Below, piece by piece: positions 6,170 to 15,378 of a DNA stretch of 64,000 nt (positions are counted from its first letter, which is position 1; each line of letters begins with the position of its first letter). The stretch is taken from the NCBI RefSeq assembly GCF_004000985.1, contig NZ_BIMH01000017.1:1-64000 (forward strand), written 5' to 3'. The translations under genes and the position numbers were made by a program. This DNA is from Paenibacillus validus NBRC 15382 (lineage in GTDB: Bacteria > Bacillota > Bacilli > Paenibacillales > NBRC-103111). The notes beneath the pieces were generated by a model. That model saw only the letters and a list, made by a program, of their open reading frames with translations. It was not told the DNA's origin and did no database searches.

Positions 6170-7901
6170 CCATTCCATCAATATTACGCACTCCACATGT
6201 GTTGTGCTGGGAATAGGAATGCACTTTCCCCCTTTCACTTCGCATGGACTTTTTTTGCTTATGCATCTTGCTTTGGATGCTGTTATGAAAGCCGGTTTTA
6301 TAGACGAAGGTCAATTTGTACGGCTCGGGACTACCTTGATCGGGGTTCTCCCCAATAATCACTTTATCGACAATGCTTTCGAATACGTTCCGGTCGAATG
6401 CGGTCAGAAGCTCATTCGTTTGAAGCACTTTGCGAAAATGTTCAAGCCGTTTTCCCAAGTCAATTTCATCTTGCGCGGATTGCTCTAACTGTTCCTTTTC
6501 TTCGAGCAATTTAGTAAGCGAAGTATCGAGCTCCGCATACTTCTGTTCGTAAGTAGCCCTGTCTATTTTCTCATCCAGGCACAAATCAATCAGTTTGCAA
6601 CGTTTTTGCTCCGTAGCCTGAATATCGCTGATAATTTTGTTCAGTCGCTTTTGATTATTCTGGTCGCTAAACACGGACTCCATTCTTTTCATAAGCTCGT
6701 CTAGCACATCCGAATTGTTGCGGCACACCAATTTGTACGATTCGACAAAAGCACCCTCAATCAGCTTTTCCTCCAAGGCTTTACTGAGAGAGCAGTATTT
6801 CTTCCCTTTTTTCGTGGCTGTCACACACTGCCAAATCACCTTTTCATGCGGGGTTCCGCTGTGCCAGTTCCGCCGCGAGAGATTGCTTCCGCAGAAAGCA
6901 CATTCCAACTTGCTGCTGAAAGCAAATTTCCTGCTGTACTTGTCCCGCTTGCCTTTTGCGCCGCGGCGGCGATTCTCGCCTCTTCGATGCAATATGTCCT
7001 GCGCCTTTTCAAAAACTTCCTCGCTGACAATCGGCTCATGATGATTTTTGACATAAAACTGATCTTCCTCGCCGTAATTGTCCAATCTTCTCTTGGAAAT
7101 GGGATCGACGGTAAATGTCTTTCCTTGCAACAAATCGCCTTTGTACTTCTCATTCTTTATGATACCAAGAACGGTTGTGTCCTGCCATTCGACTCTTCCG
7201 TACTTGGTTTTATGTCCCGCCTCAGTCAGTTCCTTTGCAATAACGTAAGCGCCGATTCCCGATGAGTATCGTTCAAAAATATAGCGGACGATTTCGGCTT
7301 CTTCTTGATTAACGGTTATCTGTTTCGTATTCACATCGTAATCGTATCCCAGACAACTTTGAAAGCCCACCAGTTCGCCGCGCTTCATTTTCATTTTCAA
7401 ACCTTTTTTCACGTTGGCGGAGATATTCTCCACTTCCTGCTGCGCTACGGAGCTTAGAATGACAAGCAACAATTCGCCGTCCATCGTCAGCGTATTGATA
7501 TTTTCGTCTTCAAAAAATACGGCGATGTTCTTTTCCTTCAACATTCGGACGTATTTCAACGTATCCAGCGTGTTTCTTGCAAACCTGGAGATAGACTTTG
7601 TGATGATCATATCAATTTTCCCATCCATACAATCGTTAATCATGCGCTGAAAATCCTCGCGCTTCGTTACCTGTGTCCCGGTTATGGCTTCGTCCGCATA
7701 AATATCGACAAGCATCCAGTCGCTGCGCTTGCTTACGAGATCGGTATAATATGCGACTTGCGATTTGTAGCTGTTCAATTGCTCCTCAGTGTCGGTACTT
7801 ACGCGGGCATAAGGGGCGACGCGAAGAACATCCGATAACTTTCCGGCGTTGCGATCCGATATTTTCCGACTTGCTTTAATCACTTCCACTTCAAGAGCCA
7901 T
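6156..7901 (-). CDS. Large serine recombinase (TnpX/CTn-type)
   Basis: A 581-aa site-specific recombinase. The catalytic domain has PYARVSTDTEEQ (serine near residue 36), DIYADEAITGTQ and SISRFARN. The recombinase domain follows (FQSCLGYDYDVNTKQI), then a zinc ribbon (LECAFCGSNLSRR with WQCV and YCS) near residues 340-380, a long coiled coil and a basic tail. I start at ATG 7901 because GGAGG lies 8 bases upstream; a start at 7916 would put that ribosome site inside the gene. It probably moves the element that extends rightwards through the window. A SHOCT-like gene lies upstream, as often in this class. Confidence 0.9.
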   Translation of the reverse strand: MALEVEVIKASRKISDRNAGKLSDVLRVAPYARVSTDTEEQLNSYKSQVAYYTDLVSKRSDWMLVDIYADEAITGTQVTKREDFQRMINDCMDGKIDMIITKSISRFARNTLDTLKYVRMLKEKNIAVFFEDENINTLTMDGELLLVILSSVAQQEVENISANVKKGLKMKMKRGELVGFQSCLGYDYDVNTKQITVNQEEAEIVRYIFERYSSGIGAYVIAKELTEAGHKTKYGRVEWQDTTVLGIIKNEKYKGDLLQGKTFTVDPISKRRLDNYGEEDQFYVKNHHEPIVSEEVFEKAQDILHRRGENRRRGAKGKRDKYSRKFAFSSKLECAFCGSNLSRRNWHSGTPHEKVIWQCVTATKKGKKYCSLSKALEEKLIEGAFVESYKLVCRNNSDVLDELMKRMESVFSDQNNQKRLNKIISDIQATEQKRCKLIDLCLDEKIDRATYEQKYAELDTSLTKLLEEKEQLEQSAQDEIDLGKRLEHFRKVLQTNELLTAFDRNVFESIVDKVIIGENPDQGSPEPYKLTFVYKTGFHNSIQSKMHKQKKSMRSERGKVHSYSQHNTCGVRNIDGMEGRA

Positions 7902-7972
7902 GGTGTTGTCCTCCATTCTTATTTACTCGCCATCAGTTTAATAAGAGATGGGCGAACCGACAAATGTGCGAA

Positions 7973-8119
7973 TCAAGAAGTAAGGTCCGAAATGATGCCG
8001 TAATCCCGCATCGTTTTGTTCTTTATCAAATGAAATTCGTTTTCGGTAATCAAAGATAAAGCCAGTAACTGTCTTATCATAGCTATTTGCATGCTGTACC
8101 GGATGAGTTTATGGTTCAT
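7973..8119 (-). CDS. SHOCT-like small protein next to recombinase
   Basis: A 48-aa protein (MNHKLIRYSMQIAMIRQLL...) ending MRDYGIISDLTS. The ITENEFHLIKNKTMRDYG stretch matches the short C-terminal oligomerisation pattern known as SHOCT, commonly encoded immediately upstream of large serine recombinases in Firmicute conjugative transposons. The ribosome site is strong (GGGAGG, 5 bases before ATG). It lies 71 bp upstream of the recombinase on the same strand and is probably co-transcribed. Confidence 0.7.
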   Translation of the reverse strand: MNHKLIRYSMQIAMIRQLLALSLITENEFHLIKNKTMRDYGIISDLTS

Positions 8120-8999
8120 AATAACCTCCCATTAATCCATCAAAGCTGAAAATCAGAGATGCGCAACGAACATAACCGTATGTGCGCATCTCTGTTTTCG
8201 CCTCTGTTTTGGTTGCTTCTCTCAAATATCCTATCCGGCGGACAGTGGTTAGCCGTCCTCATAGGCTTCAAACCTCTTCCAGGATCGCTGCAAGCCGCCC
8301 CCATTGCGCTGAACTGTGGCTGGACGGAAGTATCATTATCCCTCCGCATGGGTCTTCGCCATAAATAGCACCACCATTTTTCATTGCATGGGCAAAATCG
8401 CTCGCAGTTTACCGCTTCTGATTTCAGGGCATGTAGAAACAAGAACCGGCAAAATGGTCATGGCGCGCCTGCAATCTGGCTTTCCTTTCAGGTCATGCGG
8501 GGAACGTACCGGATAAGATTTTATTCAGTTTTCAAGGATCAATGAGGGGTTGAATAGTGTCCCTCTAATATTCATTTCATTTTCAATGCAAAATCGGACC
8601 TTGGTTGCAAAACTATCGATCAGATCGGAGAGCGTTTTCTAAGAAAAAGGCGAGGGGGCTAAGGAAAACGAGACACGAGGATACGTTCTTTTGATGCCAG
8701 ACGTGAAAGGGGTATTGCTACTCTGTCGAGATAAATAGGCACAGACTTTATTGGTTTAATGCATTACCGCCGTTCAGTAGCGTTAGACTCTTTACGCTGT
8801 GGTCGAGTCTGACTCACAAGCGCTTACGTTAATGGCGGTATTACGTCACCGACGAAGCACATAAGTTGTAAGTGCTGACAATTCTCCTGAACAAGCTAAA
8901 TCCCCGGAACGATTATTATAACGAGAACATTCAATCCCTCATTCATTCTGGTTTTGGATTGAACTTAGTTATAAATTCCCCGGGGATTCTAGATATTTG
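8120..8999. other. Long intergenic region with hairpins and a short ORF remnant
   Basis: There is no full gene here. A short minus-strand frame near 8390-8270 (MKNGGAIYGEDPCGGIM...) is 39 codons and looks like remnant ICE sequence. A 12-bp perfect hairpin lies at 8154-8194. An imperfect dyad spans 8766-8839: ACCGCC/GGCGGT outside and TAGACTC/GAGTCTG inside. The stretch marks a visible change from the recombinase module to the AT-rich defence cassette. Confidence 0.45.
8154..8198. terminator. 12-bp perfect hairpin with T-tract
   Basis: CAGAGATGCGCA (8154-8165) pairs perfectly with TGCGCATCTCTG (8183-8194) across a 17-nt loop, and TTTT follows on the plus strand. On the minus strand it sits about 35 bases upstream of the SHOCT-like gene, so it could be a leader attenuator instead. 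Confidence 0.5.
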
Positions 9000-11027
9000 C
9001 TATTCGCTTTCTGATTCGAACTTTCGAAAAGCTTTATTGGGTACTCTAATTAAATTATAATCTTCCGAAGGTAATTTACTTATTGCTTGACGTGTATCGC
9101 TATCCTTTATCGTAATTCCAACAATGACCTGACTCTTTTTCAACTTGATAATACAATTAAAAAATTGCTCCATATCATTAATAACGATGCTATGCTGGGC
9201 AGGTTCGTCAAAGATTAATACTCCGGGGTGATTTCCTGCTTTTTCATTAGATGTTTGGAGTAATGCCAGTATAAAAGCCCATATCGCTCGTATATTATCA
9301 CTTGCTGAAGAATCAAATTTCATATCGAATCCTTCAATTACGGGTAGATATGACTCTAAAGAGATATCTATTTGATTTAAGTTGAGAATACTTTTATAAC
9401 CAAATTGCCTCAGATTGTTAATAAAATGATTTCTTAATGTCTTTATTTTTTCCTCATCCAAGTCCGTAAACTTTTTACTTGGCAATCCGGATTTTTCTGT
9501 TAGATATTGTTTCCAGTCATCCGATAGCTCTTTTAGTTTCAGTTTCTGGCTTGATAAAAAATCACACAATTTATTGAGATTGTTTATTTCGGAATCAAGT
9601 TGCAATCTCTTATAAACAATAGATTCTGACATATTATCGTTCGTCGAATAAAGATCGCTGCGTAACGATTTAGCTAAACTACGAAGCTTAAATAAGCTAT
9701 TTTCCAATTGAGTTATTTTACCCTGCAATTTCTCTTTATTTTGTCTATGACTATTTCGGGCAAATTCTAGCATCTCTTTCTGTGCGTTCAAATGCCTAAT
9801 GTTTTCATCAATACTCATGACCTGCATATGACTTGAATCTGGAATCAAAGTATCCTGAATAGCTTGACTACATACAGGACAAAGATCCTTCGAAGTAGCT
9901 AAATTCAATTCAGAACCGAGATCTCGAAGACGTGCAGCATCTTTATTATTTCTAATATCAGAATCGATTATTTCCAGATTACTAGCTAATCTTTCAATAC
10001 TGCTATTTTCTGAAAGCAACATATCTCTATGTTTATGAAGCTCGCTTTCGAATTGGTCTATTGAATTTTCAGTCTCATTTAGTTCTTCTTGAATCTCATC
10101 AAAATTATCGATGATTTTGGGCTTCATAAGCCCCAATTCTTTATACTGCTCGTTAAGGTCTTCAATATATTCCTCTATACTGTCATTATCCTTACTAATA
10201 AGGATTTTTGAGAAATCATCCTCGGACAGCAACTTCGGGCTTGCTGGAAGCCCACTTATTGTACATGACTCCCTATTTGTATAAATGATTAATTCCTTTA
10301 CAAGGGACTCCCATTTATGCTTAATGTTACTTTCCGATGTCCGAAGGTAATCCTTTTTCTTTTCATTTTCCAAAGTATCTAGGCGCAAAATAAATTCTAA
10401 TACCCGTTTCTTGGACTCTCTAATTCCGAGAACAGGCATTCCTGATAAGAGATCCGCCCATCCGTGCTTCTGTTCAATAAACATCCCTGAGAAAATTAAT
10501 TGCAAATATAACTTTCTAATTGCATCATCAGAAGCTGGTACTAACGGTAATTCAATATGTAAGAATGTTTCTAAGAAGCTATGAAATCCTTTTTTGTTAA
10601 CTGCTGAATTGGGCATATGTACGTACATATCTTCGCACAATATATTGGGTTTTCCGATATCGTCTAATTCACTGTGACACACCGTAATCAGTTTACTATC
10701 TCTATTTTCCATCTTAGCTGCCCGGTAAATTGTAATCACGTCTTTACCATTTGAAATTTCCAAATATGCCCCTGACTCAAGTACTGGCCATACGCTTTCT
10801 CCTTCTTCAATAGAAGTTTTATACACTGATGTCAGGACTTTCTCACCGCGACCACCAATTATTTCTTCAAGACCAAGACAGTAATAAATTGCAGCTATTA
10901 TTGAACTCTTTCCACAGGTGTTATCTTCACTTGCAATAAAATTCAGACCTTCAGTGAATTTATCGTCAGATCCAAACACACCGTTACTTGTCTTAATTTC
11001 AGTTTTCAATCTTCTAATTCTCAACAT
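9000..11027 (-). CDS. ABC-3C-type Rad50-like ATPase with zinc hook
   Basis: A 675-aa SMC/Rad50-type ATPase. The N-terminus has GLNFIASEDNTCGKSSI (a Walker A variant near residue 37), then long coiled coils broken by LCPVCSQAI near residue 381, a CxxC zinc hook. The C-terminal lobe has SSASDNIRAIWAF (ABC signature position) and GVLIFDEPAQHS (Walker B, near residue 606). The head sequence resembles ATPases of ABC-three-component (ABC-3C) systems, proposed conflict or defence systems. It overlaps the upstream middle component by 14 bp and is the last gene of a four-gene AT-rich operon. A lone RecN/RloC-like ATPase is the alternative, made less likely by the neighbours. Confidence 0.75.
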   Translation of the reverse strand: MLRIRRLKTEIKTSNGVFGSDDKFTEGLNFIASEDNTCGKSSIIAAIYYCLGLEEIIGGRGEKVLTSVYKTSIEEGESVWPVLESGAYLEISNGKDVITIYRAAKMENRDSKLITVCHSELDDIGKPNILCEDMYVHMPNSAVNKKGFHSFLETFLHIELPLVPASDDAIRKLYLQLIFSGMFIEQKHGWADLLSGMPVLGIRESKKRVLEFILRLDTLENEKKKDYLRTSESNIKHKWESLVKELIIYTNRESCTISGLPASPKLLSEDDFSKILISKDNDSIEEYIEDLNEQYKELGLMKPKIIDNFDEIQEELNETENSIDQFESELHKHRDMLLSENSSIERLASNLEIIDSDIRNNKDAARLRDLGSELNLATSKDLCPVCSQAIQDTLIPDSSHMQVMSIDENIRHLNAQKEMLEFARNSHRQNKEKLQGKITQLENSLFKLRSLAKSLRSDLYSTNDNMSESIVYKRLQLDSEINNLNKLCDFLSSQKLKLKELSDDWKQYLTEKSGLPSKKFTDLDEEKIKTLRNHFINNLRQFGYKSILNLNQIDISLESYLPVIEGFDMKFDSSASDNIRAIWAFILALLQTSNEKAGNHPGVLIFDEPAQHSIVINDMEQFFNCIIKLKKSQVIVGITIKDSDTRQAISKLPSEDYNLIRVPNKAFRKFESESE

Positions 11028-11502
11028 TGGAATACCTCCAAAGCGAAGTGAGGTTGTTAATTTTTTCTTCTGTTAGTTTATTTGACAAGGTGAATAAATA
11101 CCGCTTTTCATTACTTAATAAATCTGTGTTTCTAATAATTTTCTTTACGTAGGCCTTACCCTTCTTTGTCAGACGAAATAAACCATTTTGTTGTTGAAAG
11201 AACAGTTCTTCAGCAAGTGCATACTTTACAGCATGGTTTACTGCTGGATCAAATCTCACTATAGTATAATTGGTTAGTCTATCGTTAGCGAAATCACTTA
11301 ATTTCTCCATGTCATTGTTTGTACTAAGACCGATTGAAATCATATGCAACTTTAACAATGAACACCCTCCACGGCCACAGCACATTTCAAGAATTAAGCA
11401 AAGTTGTGCCAACTTATAACTAATTCTATAGTTGTACGGTACTGCATCGGGCTTCGCATCAAACAATATCTCATCCGCAATTAGAAAATTTTTCTCTAGC
11501 AT
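11014..11502 (-). CDS. ABC-3C-type middle component (winged-helix-like)
   Basis: A 162-aa soluble protein with no catalytic motif. Residues 24-60 (YNYRISYKLAQLCLIL, then CCGRGGCSLLKLHMISIGL) and 78-125 (TIVRFDPAVNHAVKYALAEE, then FRLTKKGKAYVKKI) form two helical/winged-helix-like parts. Proteins like this lie between the effector and the ATPase in ABC-3C systems and are thought to link the two. It starts 9 bp after the effector gene and overlaps the ATPase gene by 14 bp. The assignment rests on pattern and gene order. Confidence 0.6.
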   Translation of the reverse strand: MLEKNFLIADEILFDAKPDAVPYNYRISYKLAQLCLILEMCCGRGGCSLLKLHMISIGLSTNNDMEKLSDFANDRLTNYTIVRFDPAVNHAVKYALAEELFFQQQNGLFRLTKKGKAYVKKIIRNTDLLSNEKRYLFTLSNKLTEEKINNLTSLWRYSNVEN

Positions 11503-11511
11503 TATCCCAGT

Positions 11512-12468
11512 TCACCTACTTCTAAACTGCATCGAACAATCAGCAAGCCACCCGCTAATAAGATCAATTTTTAATTCCATTACTGATGCAGTTGTAAGAT
11601 ATTTAAACTGTTGTTCTAGCTTATTCTGAAAATCATCGAGTATTTCGAAAAATAACTTAGAGTTAATTGAACTGTCTGTATTCATTTTAGTTTTTAGGGA
11701 TACCTGCTTTTTATACGATTGCTCCAGCATGTAAATTTCTTCATAGACCTCAGGGTAAGAAACACGTAATATTCTTAGAATTTCAATGCCTTTAATGTAG
11801 GAATCTATGTAAGTATTAACAATATCATTGAAATCCTCATCAGACTCTTCAACATCTCCCATTACTGCTTTAACCTTTCTTTTAATATTGCCGGCTTTCT
11901 CAGAATCGCATTTCGACCAGTCGGGACTAGTAGTATGGTAAATTGCAAAGTTAAGTTGCATATCCGTCAATGTTGTTCGAATGATTTTAGATATTTCCAC
12001 TTTAAAGTCTTCTGCTTGCTTAATGACTATTACAAAATCATCATCTATATAATCATAATTATTTGGTTCGGATTCTTTCTTCAGAAGCACTTCTTTACGT
12101 TTAGTCTCTGCATGTGTAACAATTCTTGAATCCCTGTACTGAGGAATTACAAAATGCCATTCTTTTATTTTGGGCACACCCAATTCCTTTAATCTTTTGG
12201 CATATTTGGGCGATATCAATTTGTTTATATCTGCTGTCATTTTATCTCTTAGATGATCGTGCAATTCATCATCAGAATACTCACGTTCAGGGCAATAACA
12301 TTGATAAACCCTTCCATGACGTGTAAATCCCTCAATACCAGCATCACCTCCATGAACTGCTGGAATTTCGGTGAAGTGCTCATCTTGGTATTTCATCCTG
12401 TAACAAGAGGTAATTAGACTTTCCCAAGAATCACCGTTTAAAGGTCCTTCAATAAAATTTAAGATCAT
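11512..12468 (-). CDS. ABC-3C-type effector with nuclease-like N-terminus
   Basis: A 318-aa protein. The first 100 residues look like a restriction-endonuclease fold: WESLITSCYRMKY (helix with Glu), then IPAVHGGDAGIEGFTRHG and VYQCYCPE. In classical Mrr-type enzymes the last motif is QxK; here the lysine position is not a lysine, and RDKMTADINKL just after might supply one. The C-terminal 140 residues are helical (VMGDVEESDEDFNDIVNTYI onward), consistent with the conserved ABC-3C C-terminal domain that docks on the middle component. It shares ATGA with the upstream small gene, so expression is coupled. Nuclease activity is inference. Confidence 0.6.
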   Translation of the reverse strand: MILNFIEGPLNGDSWESLITSCYRMKYQDEHFTEIPAVHGGDAGIEGFTRHGRVYQCYCPEREYSDDELHDHLRDKMTADINKLISPKYAKRLKELGVPKIKEWHFVIPQYRDSRIVTHAETKRKEVLLKKESEPNNYDYIDDDFVIVIKQAEDFKVEISKIIRTTLTDMQLNFAIYHTTSPDWSKCDSEKAGNIKRKVKAVMGDVEESDEDFNDIVNTYIDSYIKGIEILRILRVSYPEVYEEIYMLEQSYKKQVSLKTKMNTDSSINSKLFFEILDDFQNKLEQQFKYLTTASVMELKIDLISGWLADCSMQFRSR

Positions 12469-12677
12469 TTATCTGTACCACCTAATAACTTAATAGAGAT
12501 AGAACTACTTTTATCTGCTTCTTGGCGCAAAACTTTTATATCAACCATAAATGTAGCGAGTGAGCAAGCGTAACGAATTTCTGCCAATTGAAAAATAGAA
12601 AATACTTTCACAACGATTACCTCTTTATCGAAAAAAAATAATCGTTCATTTACTCGAGGTAGGGTACCAGTACTCAT
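12465..12677 (-). CDS. Small ABC-3C-type middle component, 70 aa
   Basis: I start at ATG 12677 because GGAGG lies 9 bases before it; a longer frame from 12848 has no good ribosome site and its extension looks non-coding. The 70-aa product begins MSTGTLPRVNERLFFFDK and contains EVIVVKVFSIFQLAEIRYA and SISIKLLGGTDK. It has no membrane segment. Small helix-turn-helix-like proteins of this size head some ABC-3C operons. Its stop overlaps the effector start (ATGA). Confidence 0.6.
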   Translation of the reverse strand: MSTGTLPRVNERLFFFDKEVIVVKVFSIFQLAEIRYACSLATFMVDIKVLRQEADKSSSISIKLLGGTDK

Positions 12678-13164
12678 AATATTAATCCTCCACATAGAAC
12701 TGACAATGGCTGTCGTGCCAAAATACCGCCCGTTACCAGTCATATAAAGCAAGCTCGATCCGTAAAGAATAAACTGGAGAACAGTATAAAATAATTCCGA
12801 CCTGTTTTGATAAAACAAATCGTCATGCATATAATTACATATGTTCATGAAGACCCACCTTTCGCTACTCCCGAAAGTTACCTATTTGACAAAAGGGGAC
12901 TTTATTCCTTCTTTTTCGCAATAAACGCGCTTTCCACAGCCAAAGTTTATTGAAGCCAACACTTGATAACCGCCCGTGAACCAATTTTGTCCAGCAAGAA
13001 GATATATGCTTTATGGGGCACGCTAACGCGAATAAGGCTCAGAACTTGAGCCTTATCTTTTCGGAGGATCAATTTGCGTTCGTAGAATGCGATCTGCCAA
13101 ACAGGACTTGTTTATCCAAATCGAACAATTCCTCTTAGGGCAGATGATGTTTAATCGTTTCAGG
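12678..13164. other. Intergenic region between defence cassette and conjugative backbone
   Basis: No gene is supported. The minus-strand promoter of the ABC-3C-like operon should lie here. A hairpin at 13032-13056 (ATAAGGCTC and GAGCCTTAT, 7-nt loop) followed by CTTTTC on the plus strand is the only clear structure; it may terminate transcripts from either side. Confidence 0.4.
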
Positions 13165-14841
13165 TTATTCCGGCGTAAATCCAATATCCTGTTCTTTACC
13201 TAAGATCGCTAACATGAAAGGTCGGAACTCTACGGATAGCATTTCATTTATTATGTCTTTCTGTTCACTTGTAAAGCGGTATATGTCGGCCTGTTGCTCC
13301 GCAGTCCTGCTGGCAATCGTAATATGCAAAATGTACTCGTAGTTGGTAATCGTTTCTTCGCTGGTGCTCCCGTCTTCATGTTCTACCGTCATTGTTTCCT
13401 TATGTTCTATCGTTTCAACGTGAGTTTCTATTGGATTCATATCCCAAAAAACGGATTGGATTATACCGATTCTTGTTGCATCGAGCGTAGCCACATCCAT
13501 TCCATTTTCAGCATCCATGACGGTCTTCACGGCGAAGACGGCTATAATATCCATCCAATTATCCATTCGAGTATTGTCCGCGCTGCCAGGATAATGAATT
13601 TCCACCCGGTCTACAGGGTCGGCTGATTGCTGTACTTCTTCCAGTCTGGCGGCAAATTCATCGTCCATTTGTTCAACAATTTGGGAAAGCGGCTTTACAT
13701 CGGCGTCCGTATTTTCGCCGGATACAAAGATGCCAAAGGGAGAGGAAATGACTGCGGCTACCGCCATTACAATGCACAACAAGATGATAACGGAACTACT
13801 GATCCCCAAAAGCGCCGTCAATCCCTTGACGAGCAGGGCGGTTGCTTTTGCAACCATTCTAATGATCCGAAGATTAAATCTCGCGGCGGCTTGTGCCCTT
13901 TGAACAGATCGGCGGGCAGTCATCACCATTTGTACTGTCCGCCGTGCCGTTTTGAACGCATTCATTTTCCCTTCGGCTTGCGAATCCGGATGATTATTAG
14001 TCTGACCCAGTCGTTGCCCGGTTTTAATAAATAGGGGTAATACCTTGAATTTTCGTTCTTTACGTTTGATCGTTGAACCTGCTTGTTTTGATATAGCGGA
14101 GGGGATACGGGATAACGCTTGTCTGAAATGTCGTGGCTTCAATCTTTCCGGCGTTAGCGTTTTAGGGTGATTGCTTCGTACATTTGCTGAATGAGATGCC
14201 GCGGCGGTGATGATTATTTCATTTTTTACGACGGACTTTGGATGTCTAACGTCCATTCTTAGCATCTGGTCAGGAAAGCTGTTTTTTTGAGAACGATGCA
14301 AAAGCCGGGCATTGACCCGGCTTCGTACAAAGCGTTGTTTTCCCGGTAGTTGATCAGAAGGCAAAAGGTATTTTCCATCGAACGGCTCACGGGGTTGCAT
14401 CCTACGGGTAAATCGCAGTGTACTCATGTTAGAAGCATCGGCATTCGGGGAAAGTCGGGAATCGTTAACGGGATTTTTTCTCGCCTTCATAACCCCGTCT
14501 GTCGTTTTCTTATACTTTTTTACGGGTAACCCACTCGATTGTGGATTAGCAGCATCTTCAACTGGAGTTGCCCTCTTTTTTTGAATCAACCGAATCAGTC
14601 TGCTGTTGGTCTTCATGCGAATGCCCATTTGAGCCATTGTTTTAATTGACGATGCGGTGCGGTGTTGCGCAAATTCAACAGGAGATGGGGAAGTCGACTC
14701 ATCGTTGTCTGTATGATTCTTGACTCGGACACCCGTTTTCCTTACTCGTTCCATTAAATTTTTGAACCTATCCAGCCGTTTTATGTTTTTTACAACAACC
14801 CTCGTTTTAATTTCTTTCATCTTCTTATGCACCCCCGACAA
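13165..14841 (-). CDS. CD1108-like conjugative-element membrane protein lacking hydrolase domain
   Basis: A 558-aa protein. Residues 1-320 are very basic and probably disordered. A hydrophobic segment (GLTALLGISSSVIILLCIVM and following) near residues 340-370 anchors it, and the outer part (DNWMDIIAVFAVKTVMDAEN, then SVFWDMN, TAEQQADIYRFTSEQKD) matches the middle region of the CD1108 family found beside VirB4 in Firmicute ICEs. Family members usually continue into a CHAP or lysozyme-type cell-wall hydrolase; here the frame stops at GFTPE and the following 30 bases soon reach another stop. Cell-wall cutting during transfer would then need another protein. The homologous middle part is well supported. 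Confidence 0.7.
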   Translation of the reverse strand: MSGVHKKMKEIKTRVVVKNIKRLDRFKNLMERVRKTGVRVKNHTDNDESTSPSPVEFAQHRTASSIKTMAQMGIRMKTNSRLIRLIQKKRATPVEDAANPQSSGLPVKKYKKTTDGVMKARKNPVNDSRLSPNADASNMSTLRFTRRMQPREPFDGKYLLPSDQLPGKQRFVRSRVNARLLHRSQKNSFPDQMLRMDVRHPKSVVKNEIIITAAASHSANVRSNHPKTLTPERLKPRHFRQALSRIPSAISKQAGSTIKRKERKFKVLPLFIKTGQRLGQTNNHPDSQAEGKMNAFKTARRTVQMVMTARRSVQRAQAAARFNLRIIRMVAKATALLVKGLTALLGISSSVIILLCIVMAVAAVISSPFGIFVSGENTDADVKPLSQIVEQMDDEFAARLEEVQQSADPVDRVEIHYPGSADNTRMDNWMDIIAVFAVKTVMDAENGMDVATLDATRIGIIQSVFWDMNPIETHVETIEHKETMTVEHEDGSTSEETITNYEYILHITIASRTAEQQADIYRFTSEQKDIINEMLSVEFRPFMLAILGKEQDIGFTPE

Positions 14842-14852
14842 TCGGTATCTGT

Positions 14853-15260
14853 TCAGCGGGTTTGTTCAGATAGCCGTTTGAAAATCTTTTCCTGACTTCG
14901 GAAATATTCCGGATAACGAAGATGAATTGCCTCGAAAAAGAAAGGGGCGTAGCTGCAATCGAATAATTCGTTGGGAGTGGAGAAGCGTTCCCCACCTGGT
15001 TCGGTCCACCCGTTCCATAGATTAAAGGCGAGCCGACATATTCGAATGGAACTGCCGGTTTGCCATGGGGCCGAAAGGCCCTTGGGATTAATGCCGCCGT
15101 TAGAAAAATCAAACAAATCACGTACATGACTCCTAGTTTCCCGGGAAATGCCCAATGTGTAAAAAAGCGCACGATGATAGCCGTCGTTGCATTTCCTTTC
15201 AGCCAGCATTTGATGATAGAACCTCTCGTGTTCTTCATCCCGAAATCGAATAGGATGCAT
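14853..15260 (-). CDS. DUF6075-like family protein
   Basis: A 135-aa soluble protein beginning MHPIRFRDEEHERFYHQML and containing YHRALFYTLGISRETRSHV and FDFSNGGINPKGLSAPWQTG. This pattern is typical of a conserved protein of unknown function in Firmicute conjugative elements (DUF6075, from memory). GAGAGGGG precedes the ATG. It lies 11 bp from the CD1108-like gene and 118 bp from the sigma-like gene, all on one strand, so it belongs to the same backbone. A longer frame overlapping it (14825-15382) is a shadow. Confidence 0.65.
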   Translation of the reverse strand: MHPIRFRDEEHERFYHQMLAERKCNDGYHRALFYTLGISRETRSHVRDLFDFSNGGINPKGLSAPWQTGSSIRICRLAFNLWNGWTEPGGERFSTPNELFDCSYAPFFFEAIHLRYPEYFRSQEKIFKRLSEQTR

Positions 15261-15378
15261 CGATACTTGCCCCTCTCACCGAGAATGATGAGCGGCTGGA
15301 TGCAACCAGCCGCTGTCTGAAAAGATCCTCTATATAACATTTCATTCTGACGGGAAAACCGGACCCAATGACGAAAAA

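Noticed and set aside
8140-8442. 100-aa minus-strand ORF and plus-strand frames over the same DNA
   Set aside because: They cover a perfect hairpin and have no ribosome site or domain; treated as remnant DNA.
12678-12848. N-terminal extension of the 70-aa gene to 12848
   Set aside because: The GGAGG site points to ATG 12677, and the extension has no homologous-looking pattern.
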